Shown: in pieces, positions 14,854-20,967 of the stretch
Position numbering within the stretch: position 1 is the stretch's first letter
Layout of the letters: the number at the start of each line of letters is the position of its first letter
Assembly: GCA_023411645.1 (NCBI GenBank)
Contig: JAEYON010000074.1
Coordinates: 1 to 20,967 of the forward strand
Length of the DNA stretch: 20,967 nucleotides
Source: Bacillota bacterium
Lineage (GTDB): Bacteria; Bacillota; Clostridia; Acetivibrionales; DTU013
Reading direction: 5' to 3'
Made by a program: the position numbers and the translations under genes
Notes under the pieces: model-generated
Databases searched by the model: none
Told to the model about the DNA's origin: nothing
What the model saw: the letters and a program-made list of their open reading frames with translations, nothing else

Positions 14854-16377
14854 ATGAGTAATAAACGGATTTTAATGACTGTTGTCATGTGCTATATTTT
14901 GGGTACTATAGTATTCTTGATGCCCTTTCAGGCAAAACTAATTAACATAATTATTTACCTGACAATTGGTTTGGCAGCAGGCGTCTACCTGGTAAAAAGC
15001 GGCTTAAAAGCTAATGCTCAAGAGGATAGGACAATCAATGATCTGAAAAGAGAACTGGCTAATCTGAAGCTGGAGCTGCATGTAACATCAAACCAAATCT
15101 CTGCGGTTTCTGAGCAATTAAAAATAAATCTGGATGAGAATAACGGGTTTTCGCAGCAAGTATATGCTCAGACTGCGGAAATGGCTCATTTAAATACCCT
15201 GGTTAATGAAAAAATCCATGAAACGGTTATGGAAGTCAGAGAAATGATCCGGCTGCTGGAGGAATCAAGAAGTACCACTCTTGAACTTGAGTCCTTAGGA
15301 ATAAATTCGGAAACGATTCTGGAAGCCAGTATGCCGGAAATACTTGAGATCGCCGGCATCATCCGAGAAATAGAGGCAACTTTCAGAACAACTGCCGATT
15401 ACATGGATAAATTGTCAGATACATCGGTGGATATAGTGAGGATTTTGGAGACAGTCAACCATATCGCCAAGAAAACCCGGCTGCTGTCCCTGAATGCAAC
15501 AATCGAGTCGGCCAGAGCAGGAGAAAATGGTAAAGGATTTGCTGTTGTTGCAGGAGAAATACAAAAGTTGGCAATGGAAAGCGAGAAATCGGTGGAGGAA
15601 ATCAAACATCTTGTAATAGCAATAAACGGTGAAATAACAGGTATTCAAAGGACTGTCAGCGAAAATGGAATTAAGGTTGAAAATGGAGTTAAGAGTGCAA
15701 CTAATATTGAAAATAAGCTTGGTAGAATTCGTGAGTCCTTTCATGGCCTATTGGACATGGCGAAAAAAATTATCTTTTTGTCTGAGACAGAGGCCAGGGG
15801 TGCAGGGGATGTAGTGAGCAAAATATGTGAGGTTGAAAATCTGATAGGTGTAGCTGAGGAAAGTGTGGAAAGTGTAAAGGGGTCAGTATTCAAGCAGATG
15901 CAAGGTATTATGGAGGTAGCTGAGATGGGCAGCCGTTTAAGTGATGCATCAAGAGGTTTAATGGAATTACAGGATAATTCGGGATTGGAGGACTTGATTT
16001 CGAAAAGCTCAGAATACTCCAACAAAATAAATGATGCCTTTAAGCTGATTAGGGAACTGGCTGCACTCCCGCATATTAAAAAAATGGATAGGGAAAGCCA
16101 TAGGGATGAACTGACCAGACTCATACAGAATAATGATTTTATAGAAGCTGCCTGGAGTAATGATGCCAAGGGCAGGTTTTTATGCTCCATACCCGAAGCG
16201 GGAATAGCCAATGCAAAGATCAGAGATTGGTTCCAAAAAAGCATTCAAGGGGAGGAATTCTGTTCAAAGGTCTATATTTCCGCCATAACAAAAAGTCCGT
16301 GCCTTACTCTGTCTGTGCCGGTAATTAATGAGGACGGGGTAATCTCTGGGGTGCTGGGCATTGACCTGAAGCTGTGA
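14854..16377 (+). CDS. Methyl-accepting chemotaxis protein with C-terminal sensor-like domain
   Basis: A 507-residue chemoreceptor. Two hydrophobic helices (about 7-24 and 28-48) form an N-terminal membrane hairpin with almost no loop, so there is no extracellular ligand domain. A long coiled-coil signalling region follows, with the invariant hairpin tip beginning TRLLSLNATIESARAGE and continuing to FAVVAGEIQKLA (about 208-240), which contacts CheA/CheW. The last 97 residues (from Met411) form a separate globular domain (FIEAAWSNDAKGRFLCSIPEAG, LTLSVPVINEDGVISGVLGIDL) that resembles a Cache/PAS-type sensor. By topology this domain is cytoplasmic, so it would sense an internal signal. The start is ATG at 14854 with AAGGAG about 10 nt upstream; an open frame further upstream covers the promoter and terminator. 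No other chemotaxis gene is nearby. Confidence 0.88.
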   Translation: MSNKRILMTVVMCYILGTIVFLMPFQAKLINIIIYLTIGLAAGVYLVKSGLKANAQEDRTINDLKRELANLKLELHVTSNQISAVSEQLKINLDENNGFSQQVYAQTAEMAHLNTLVNEKIHETVMEVREMIRLLEESRSTTLELESLGINSETILEASMPEILEIAGIIREIEATFRTTADYMDKLSDTSVDIVRILETVNHIAKKTRLLSLNATIESARAGENGKGFAVVAGEIQKLAMESEKSVEEIKHLVIAINGEITGIQRTVSENGIKVENGVKSATNIENKLGRIRESFHGLLDMAKKIIFLSETEARGAGDVVSKICEVENLIGVAEESVESVKGSVFKQMQGIMEVAEMGSRLSDASRGLMELQDNSGLEDLISKSSEYSNKINDAFKLIRELAALPHIKKMDRESHRDELTRLIQNNDFIEAAWSNDAKGRFLCSIPEAGIANAKIRDWFQKSIQGEEFCSKVYISAITKSPCLTLSVPVINEDGVISGVLGIDLKL

Positions 16378-16453
16378 TCCGCAGCGATACATAAACATGA
16401 TAATGAATGATATGGCAAGGTAAGATAGGAGAAATGGCCAGGAATAAATGTGT

Positions 16454-16489
16454 AAAAGGACTGCCTCAAAGTTCATCTTGAGACAGCCC
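16454..16489 (-). terminator. Terminator for the diaminopentanoate dehydrogenase gene
   Basis: GGACTGCCTCAA (16458-16469) and TTGAGACAGCCC (16478-16489) form a 12-bp stem with two wobble pairs and an 8-nt loop. On the minus strand it is followed by TTTT (complement of 16454-16457). It could also help end the convergent chemoreceptor transcript. Confidence 0.7.
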
Positions 16490-16533
16490 CTCAAAGTCTT
16501 ACGTTCTGTACTTGTAAAAATTACGACCAGATG

Positions 16534-16572
16534 CAATTATGTTAATGCCATTTCACTCAATTAACATAATTG
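16534..16572. repeat. 13-bp perfect inverted repeat over the end of the dehydrogenase gene
   Basis: CAATTATGTTAAT (16534-16546) and ATTAACATAATTG (16560-16572) are exact reverse complements with a 13-nt loop. ATGC before and GCAT after extend the symmetry past a 2-nt bulge. The right arm encodes the last residues of the dehydrogenase and flanks its stop. It would form an AT-rich hairpin in its mRNA, upstream of the main terminator. Confidence 0.6.
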
Positions 16573-17591
16573 TGCATGGGATAGGATAAATAAAAGACAT
16601 TATCAAGCTTCTCAGCTGTTATATACCCTGCCGGAGCATTTATGACAGTTGGTATCCTGTTTACGATTGTGGCGCAGGTATGCCTTACTGTATCCGGTTT
16701 TTGTACATGGAAGGTAGTATCCGGTTCACCCTTTATATTCCAATCGCACATATCACCATCCTCAGGGCCGTATATCTTGCCTATGCACTGTGTCTCAATT
16801 ACTGGCCCCTGGAAGGTTTCTGTGGTGACGACAACACTCATACCGATACATTTTCCCTTTGGTATGATTTCACCCATTGTCTGGCTGTATAAATCGCTGT
16901 CATGGAAATATGGTATACTTTTTTGGGATTGTGATTTGATTGTCCATCCAAGCCTATTTACCAGAGCTTCATTTGAGTTCCATACATAGCTTGGCTCCAA
17001 TACCTCTGGATGAGCCAGCTGCTGTTCGAACTCCTCTGCCGTCAGGCCAACTCCATGCGCCTTTGCTAATGCGAGGCCATAATCCTCTACATTGTAGCTC
17101 ACTGCCCCCTCAATACGGTCAATTTTATGAACACCTCCTGCTACACAATCAATCAGGTTGATCCAGAATATATCCTGCATACCTGAACCAACTATTGTAC
17201 AGCCTGTTTCCTTAGCTATTCTGTCAAGCTTGTTTGTTATCTTAGATGATGTTGTCCATGGGTAAATAGCCTCTTCACATGTTGTAATAACGTTAATTCC
17301 TCTTACTGCACATTTCTCAAAGTGTGGGTAAACATCCGTCATAAAGCTGAACAGTGTTAAAATTGCAATATCAGGATCACAATTATCCAGTACCTCGTCA
17401 GAATTACTGCTGATTTTAACTCCCAGCTTAAAGCCAAGTTCTGCGAAATCTCCCACATCCATACCTACAATCTCGGGATTAACGTCAATTGCTCCAACTA
17501 TCTCGGCACCGTTTTCATAAAGATAACGCAAGATGTATTTACTCATTTTACCGCAGCCATACTGCACCACTCTGATTTTTTCAATGTTCAT
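16557..17591 (-). CDS. ord: 2,4-diaminopentanoate dehydrogenase (dihydrodipicolinate-reductase-like)
   Basis: A 344-residue cytosolic NAD(P)-dependent enzyme. The N-terminal Rossmann segment VVQYGCGKMSKYI and the family blocks TTCEEAIYPWTTSS, TIVGSGMQDIFWIN, GAVSYNVEDYGLALA and GEPDTTFHVQKPDTVRHTCATIVNRIP match, as I recall them, the Ord enzyme of ornithine-fermenting clostridia. That enzyme oxidatively deaminates 2,4-diaminopentanoate to 2-amino-4-oxopentanoate after ornithine aminomutase. ATG at 17591 has GGAGG 7 nt upstream. The usual partners (OraS/OraE aminomutase, OrtA/OrtB thiolase, ornithine racemase) are not in the window, so the gene is isolated here. Related homologues may act on other diamino acids, so the exact substrate is less sure than the family. 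It ends at a terminator at 16454-16489. Confidence 0.8.
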   Translation of the reverse strand: MNIEKIRVVQYGCGKMSKYILRYLYENGAEIVGAIDVNPEIVGMDVGDFAELGFKLGVKISSNSDEVLDNCDPDIAILTLFSFMTDVYPHFEKCAVRGINVITTCEEAIYPWTTSSKITNKLDRIAKETGCTIVGSGMQDIFWINLIDCVAGGVHKIDRIEGAVSYNVEDYGLALAKAHGVGLTAEEFEQQLAHPEVLEPSYVWNSNEALVNRLGWTIKSQSQKSIPYFHDSDLYSQTMGEIIPKGKCIGMSVVVTTETFQGPVIETQCIGKIYGPEDGDMCDWNIKGEPDTTFHVQKPDTVRHTCATIVNRIPTVINAPAGYITAEKLDNVFYLSYPMHNYVN

Positions 17592-17763
17592 ACAGCTTCC
17601 TCCGTCTCATAATAATTTTTCAGGCTAAAGTAATACATCTTAGTGTGCCCAAAACTCTCGCTTGTTATATTAATCAACATTTGACCAAATAAAGAGACAA
17701 AGTGGGCTGAGTACTTTTACAGATTCCCAGCCCATTTCCATTACTTATATTCAGATGTATTAT

Positions 17764-18001
17764 TTACTTGCTGCAGCCTAGATAAAAATGTCCTGCTATG
17801 GTATTAAGAGATATATTCGGATCCGAAAAGTTTTCTCAATATATTTTTTTGCCTTGGCAATAACACTTCGTATATTAGGGCATTCTTGATCGATATCCTC
17901 TTGAGAATAATTGAATTCGTTGGTATCTTTGTTATGCCTAAGTTCAGACTCAAGCTCCAAACTCTAGCTTTTAGTTTTTCATAAGCCTGACGATATTGCA
18001 G
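17764..18001 (-). pseudogene. Decayed fragment of an AraC-type transcription regulator (YesN-like)
   Basis: On the minus strand, one frame reads RHNKDTNEFNYSQEDIDQE followed by PNIRSVIAKAKKYIEKTF. Near 17820 the reading must shift by one base to continue SDPNISLNTIAGHFYLGCSK and then a stop at 17764. KAKKYIE.(N/T)F.DPNISLN.IA..F is the first helix-turn-helix of AraC domains, as found at the end of YesN-type regulators. The second half of the domain is missing, and upstream (to 18001) further frame breaks occur (QYRQAYEKLKAR, then a TAG). It is a relic, not a gene. The remaining parts of the 575-base gap (17592-17763 and 18002-18167) hold no recognisable gene, only weak hairpins at 17703-17734 and 18134-18151. 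Confidence 0.6.
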
Positions 18002-18167
18002 CTATCCCAGGGAACAACGTTTGCTATCCCATCTCTAATTCAGCTTTTATATTCAGACCAAAGCACTGGATACCAGAGAATAATTCTTTGATTATGATAT
18101 GGATAATATGTAGTTTGTAATCTATAAAGAATGACTAATATTATTATTAGTACTTCACAACTTATTT

Positions 18168-19115
18168 TCAGCGTACCTTAATTGGTACATAAATGTCAAG
18201 CTGATGGTATCCAAGTGCAGCCTTAATCTCGGGGGTTGGATTTACCATATGGCAGAGTGTTCGATGACCAGGTCGCTCGTCAAGCTCAAATCCGCTGGTT
18301 TCCAGCCATTTTTTAATACCTTCATAAACTCTGCCATTAATGTCGTCATCTCCATCCACAGACATGGCGGCTGCATACAGCCCACCTTTGAACTCTATGA
18401 TTTCATATGGCTCTACATCTGTTTCCGTTACCCAGTCTTCCACAGCCCAAATCCAGACTGCCCTCATATCTTCCTCGAATGAAAGAAAATCGGGTGCACC
18501 ATATATAAGTTTTTTTACTAGATGGTTGTGTTCTTCCTGCCATTGCTGAAAAGCACCAAAAACATTTTCTATGGTGTCCAGTCCTGACGAAAACGCCTTG
18601 AAGGGGTTAATTTGAATAATTCTGACCTCAGGAGCTCTTTTCACCTTTTCAGTCACATCAAATAGCCGGTTCTTATTGGATGGGTTGCCGCTGTAAGAGA
18701 CATTGACAAGCTGTCCTTCAATTTCCTTCGCCTTTTCATAGAGCATCTTTACATCAGAATCATTTCCAAAATCAGCTTTCTCTATCTGATGGATAAAATC
18801 TAAAACAATCTCTTTCAATTCATGTAGAAGTGCAACTTCGCCATCAATATCATCTACTTTTTTTCCCAGCACCTCCAAAACAGCTTCAGATCCTGAAGTG
18901 TTAAATATACGTTGGATGTCCTTAATGCTGATGTTAAGCTTACGTAAAATTAGGATCTGTTCTAATCTTTTAACGGCAATTTCATCATATAGCCTGTATG
19001 CGTAATCGTTGCTTCTAGTGCTGGTTATCAACCCCATATCCTCATAATAGCGTAATGTTCTGGCAGATATGTCATACTTGGACGACACATCTCTGATCTT
19101 AATCAGTTCGTTCAT
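18168..19115 (-). CDS. MerR-family regulator with GyrI-like effector-binding domain
   Basis: A 315-residue transcription regulator. Residues about 5-75 are the MerR winged helix (IKIRDVSSKYDISARTLRYYEDMGLI and a degenerate arginine wing). A long dimerisation helix spans about 80-125, and the C-terminal part (about 155-315) is a GyrI-like/BmrR-type effector domain ending YEIIEFKGGLYAAAMSV, GHRTLCHMVNPTPEI and YHQLDIYVPIK. Such proteins bind hydrophobic drugs or dyes and twist a promoter with an over-long spacer into an active shape. The start is ATG at 19115 with AGGAGG 6 nt upstream. The gene's own promoter has the 19-nt spacer expected of a MerR target, so autoregulation is likely. No transporter gene adjoins it on the same strand. 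Ligand unknown. Confidence 0.9.
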   Translation of the reverse strand: MNELIKIRDVSSKYDISARTLRYYEDMGLITSTRSNDYAYRLYDEIAVKRLEQILILRKLNISIKDIQRIFNTSGSEAVLEVLGKKVDDIDGEVALLHELKEIVLDFIHQIEKADFGNDSDVKMLYEKAKEIEGQLVNVSYSGNPSNKNRLFDVTEKVKRAPEVRIIQINPFKAFSSGLDTIENVFGAFQQWQEEHNHLVKKLIYGAPDFLSFEEDMRAVWIWAVEDWVTETDVEPYEIIEFKGGLYAAAMSVDGDDDINGRVYEGIKKWLETSGFELDERPGHRTLCHMVNPTPEIKAALGYHQLDIYVPIKVR

Positions 19116-19145
19116 AATAATCCTCCTTGTCGCTGGTCTACATCA

Positions 19146-19176
19146 AGTATAAACGCTTCCCCAACGACAAAGTCAA
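19146..19176 (-). promoter_or_regulatory. MerR-type promoter with 19-nt spacer
   Basis: On the minus strand TTGACT (19176-19171) and TATACT (19151-19146) are near-consensus boxes but 19 nt apart, not 17. This is the classical layout of promoters activated by MerR proteins, placed 31 bases before the merR-like start codon. No perfect dyad is visible in the spacer. Confidence 0.7.
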
Positions 19177-19296
19177 TAGAGAAAACTAAAATTCATATTC
19201 AATTATATTAGCTGGGTGCAGAATATATAAAATGACCAATATACAAACCATGAATGCTATAACCAAGTAGAGTTTCGTTTTCACATGCTTTCAAAT

Positions 19297-19458
19297 GATA
19301 ATCTATCCAGTAATTATATTCTGAAGGAAATTCAAGTTTGGTTAGGGCATTCTGATATATCGGTAACGGTAAATATCTAAAACCATATTGATATTGAAAT
19401 GAAAAAGAATGCCGCACAAAAGATAAATCAGTTATGTGCAAAAGCAGAAAATTTATAA
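19297..19458 (+). pseudogene. Remnant of a phage/ICE-type tyrosine recombinase (integrase C-terminus)
   Basis: The plus strand encodes LKEIQVWLGHSDISVTVNI from 19321, then a TAA stop at 19378, and continues in the same frame as NHIDIEMKKNAAQKINQL to a second stop at 19456. Intact integrases of this type read LGHSDISTTANIYTH.D.EMKKNAA.KI. The Tyr of IYTH is the catalytic nucleophile, and its codon is TAA here. Only about 50 C-terminal residues remain; the catalytic domain upstream is missing. It marks an old integration of a mobile element. An open minus-strand frame over the same DNA is a shadow. Confidence 0.75.
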
Positions 19459-19564
19459 GCTTATTAGAAAACTCATTAGAAAAGTTAAAAAATTTGGGGT
19501 TCACCATTAACTGGCAAACACCAATTATCGTCTTATAAGTGTTTATATTGTGTTATACCGCCTC

Positions 19565-19583
19565 GGGTAACAAAAGGGTAACA
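19565..19583. repeat. Short tandem GGGTAACA repeat near the integrase remnant
   Basis: GGGTAACA occurs at 19565-19572 and 19576-19583, one helical turn (11 bp) apart, about 110 bases after the integrase relic. It could be part of an old recombination site, but no matching att half was found in the window. Confidence 0.3.
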
Positions 19584-19609
19584 CAGTTTTATAGATGCTA
19601 CTAAACCTA

Positions 19610-20521
19610 TTAAGCTTTAATTACAGGCAATAAGTAATCAAGAACTACTTTTTGTCCCTTTTCCAGAGGAGTACAATATCTTTCATATGTGTAAACATCA
19701 CACCAGTAGAAATGTTCATGATCAATTTTGTAACCTGTTTTTTCGATCGCTTCGGAACAGATCAGGTATGCACAATCAATAATATCGTTAATGTTATCGG
19801 CCTCTATCCATATTTTGGCAATTGTTCCCGCAGATATATTTTCTGAATACATTTTCTCAGGAACAGGAGCGTCAGGCTCTACAAATTTACCTATGATGTA
19901 TTGAAAATTATCATTATCAACAAATTTACTCATATGACCAAGTCCAATATAATTATCAATATCCCTGCATATCCATTGTTCAAGTTCGGCTATCTTATCA
20001 AAAACACCTTCTTTAAACGCCGCACCCCAACACTCTTCTCCCGCCTTTTGGAACGAAGTCATTTTCATCATACCTACAATTTTGCGGGCACGGTAATCTA
20101 CGTATTCGATTTTTTTGAGTTCTGCCATAATTCGCTTACCTCCTACAATTCTTATATTTGTAAAAGAGATGCGGGGAAAATCATTAAGCTTTGCTCTGCC
20201 GGTTCGAATATCAGAAGGCGAAGCCTTATGATGCTCATTAAATGATCTTGTAAATGAGGCATGGGAATTGAATCCATATTTCATTGCTATATCTATTATT
20301 TTTTCTCTGTCATGCTTAATTTCATAGCCTGCCAAAGTCAACCTGCGTCGTCTTATGTATTCCGCTATATTAACTCCTGTTATATAGACAAATATGCGCT
20401 GAAACAGGGGAGCAGGACAACCCGCGATTTTAGAAACGAAACTATAATCAACTTCATCTGCACGAGCTATAATATTCTCCAGATATTCTACTACACAATC
20501 AAAAGCTTTAAAATTATCCAC
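19610..20521 (-). CDS. AraC-family regulator with GyrI-like effector-binding domain
   Basis: A 303-residue transcription regulator. Residues 1-110 are an AraC double helix-turn-helix (FVSKIAGCPAPLFQRIFVYI, KIIDIAMKYGFNSHASFTRSF). Residues about 130-303 are a GyrI-like domain (VDYRARKIVGM, WGAAFKEGVFDKI, ISAGTIAKIWIE, YTYERYCTPLEKG). The first half is clearly paralogous to the AraC-fusion regulator at 12398-14560: both share the EYIRRRR pattern and FPRISF at the domain junction, but this one lacks the large C-terminal extension. The start is GTG at 20521 with GGAGGTG about 5 nt upstream. Proteins of this build (Rob/SoxS-like in layout) sense drugs or small amphipathic molecules and usually switch on exporters. 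No target is identifiable here. Confidence 0.88.
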   Translation of the reverse strand: MDNFKAFDCVVEYLENIIARADEVDYSFVSKIAGCPAPLFQRIFVYITGVNIAEYIRRRRLTLAGYEIKHDREKIIDIAMKYGFNSHASFTRSFNEHHKASPSDIRTGRAKLNDFPRISFTNIRIVGGKRIMAELKKIEYVDYRARKIVGMMKMTSFQKAGEECWGAAFKEGVFDKIAELEQWICRDIDNYIGLGHMSKFVDNDNFQYIIGKFVEPDAPVPEKMYSENISAGTIAKIWIEADNINDIIDCAYLICSEAIEKTGYKIDHEHFYWCDVYTYERYCTPLEKGQKVVLDYLLPVIKA

Positions 20522-20588
20522 TGGACACCTCCTTTACTTAGAATTGTATGAGATTTTTAGCTATACCGCTTTACAATAACTGTACATT

Positions 20589-20720
20589 TTATGTTAAAAA
20601 TGAAATATGAGTCCGGTTATCTGTGAGATATCTCCAAACCCTTGTCCGAGGTTGAATTGATACAATTTTTCCTTGCCAATTTATTTTCGAAGAAGTATTT
20701 TCAGAAGTTAAATTTGTCAT
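20589..20720 (-). pseudogene. 43-residue ORF, probably a truncated gene
   Basis: ATG at 20720 to TAA at 20589, with AAAGGA about 11 nt before the start. The product has a polar N-terminus and the stretch INWQGKIVSIQPRTRVWRY followed by LTDNRTH. This resembles the start of an uncharacterised Firmicutes protein type I recall (W.G.I.SVQPR..L.R...DNRSH), which normally runs on for about 50-100 more residues. Here it stops soon after. It could be a truncated relic or a true small protein; the family match is from memory only. Confidence 0.35.
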
Positions 20721-20784
20721 TCTTAATCCAATCCTTTAAGCAAAAGCTCCTTGTCTGACTTTCAGAACGGAGTATTGCCATAAG

Positions 20785-20967
20785 TTATTTTACGCTCTCT
20801 ACATGCTGCTCTTGAATAGGAACAACCGCCAGCGTCATCCCTAGTGGATGCAGCAGCTTTAAAATCGTAGTGAGCTGCGGGTCCATACGGTTGTTTTCAA
20901 GCCTAGCGATGAAGGTCTGCTTTACTCCGCTTATAGCCTCCAGCTCTGCTTGAGTAAGTCCTTTTTC
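20785..20967 (-). CDS. Xre-family helix-turn-helix protein, probable HigA-like antitoxin (5' end outside window)
   Basis: Sixty residues of the C-terminal part are visible before the TAA at 20785; the start lies beyond base 20967. KGLTQAELEAISGVKQTFIA and RLENNRMDPQLTTILKLLHPLGMTLAVVP form a Cro/C1 helix-turn-helix with the short tail (TL.VVP) typical of HigA-type antitoxins of type II toxin-antitoxin pairs. In those, the RelE-like toxin gene usually lies immediately upstream, here outside the window. A stand-alone Xre regulator is the alternative. Confidence 0.75.
   Translation of the reverse strand, partial: EKGLTQAELEAISGVKQTFIARLENNRMDPQLTTILKLLHPLGMTLAVVPIQEQHVESVK

Noticed and set aside
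16458..16489. Insertion-sequence end
   Set aside because: GGCTGTCTCAA-like ends occur in some IS families, but there is no transposase or second copy, and it works as a hairpin terminator.
17703..17734. TGGGCTG/CAGCCCA hairpin as terminator
   Set aside because: It has only 7 bp, an 18-nt loop and no solid T-run. It could be a relic terminator but is not supported.
19208..19507. Minus-strand open frame of 99 codons
   Set aside because: The plus strand of the same DNA encodes a recognisable integrase C-terminus; the minus frame has no RBS and no family likeness.
1..20967. CRISPR arrays, tRNA or rRNA genes
   Set aside because: No regularly spaced repeats, cloverleaf-like segments or rRNA sequence were noticed in reading through; this was by eye, not by a search program.

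Overview
The window looks like a chromosomal segment of a low-to-moderate GC Gram-positive anaerobe of the class Clostridia. The reasons are strong GGAGG ribosome binding sites, frequent TTG and GTG starts, sigma-A type promoters with TATAAT-like -10 boxes, a YesN-type response regulator, paired BmrCD-like ABC exporters, a Clostridia-type 2,4-diaminopentanoate dehydrogenase, and several AraC/MerR regulators with GyrI-like effector domains. The species cannot be named from the sequence alone.

Layout, left to right. (1) 1-3094: the 3' part of a class I HMG-CoA reductase, then an orphan AraC-type response regulator starting at TTG. (2) 3169-7307: a self-contained multidrug-export unit. A sigma-A promoter is followed by a 27-codon leader ORF with a very strong RBS, an intrinsic terminator, and then two half-ABC exporters whose nucleotide-binding domains are degenerate in complementary ways, the hallmark of a heterodimeric exporter. 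The leader layout matches ribosome-mediated attenuation as known for Bacillus bmrB-bmrCD. A segment inside the leader ORF can pair with the 5' arm of the terminator. (3) 7262-10083: a convergent Na+/phosphate symporter with a PhoU-like tail and a divergent auxin-efflux-carrier family transporter. (4) 10208-11244: an AT-rich lipoprotein of unknown function, whose RBS is mirrored upstream of its own promoter, and a decayed sigma-factor fragment. (5) 11225-14560, minus strand: a probable operon of a 720-residue AraC/GyrI-like/unknown-domain fusion regulator and a lipoprotein serine hydrolase of the class C beta-lactamase fold. Its 5' leader can form an H-type pseudoknot. (6) 14731-16377: a chemoreceptor with a terminator inside its leader and a sensor-like domain at the C-terminus. 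(7) 16454-19176, minus strand: 2,4-diaminopentanoate dehydrogenase, a wrecked AraC-type regulator remnant, and a MerR/GyrI-like regulator behind a 19-nt-spacer promoter. (8) 19297-20967: a tyrosine-recombinase remnant, an AraC/GyrI-like regulator, a short truncated-looking ORF and the 3' end of a HigA-like Xre antitoxin.

The general theme is sensing small molecules and moving them across the membrane: three regulators with GyrI-like effector domains, an attenuator-controlled exporter, several transporters and a chemoreceptor. Three gene remnants (sigma factor, AraC-type regulator, integrase) show that the right half has taken insertions and decayed. The most promising unit for new biology is the leader-peptide attenuator at 3169-3575. 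After it come the pseudoknot-like leader at 14590-14638 and the leader terminator at 14792-14829. No tRNA, rRNA, CRISPR array or intact transposase was recognised.
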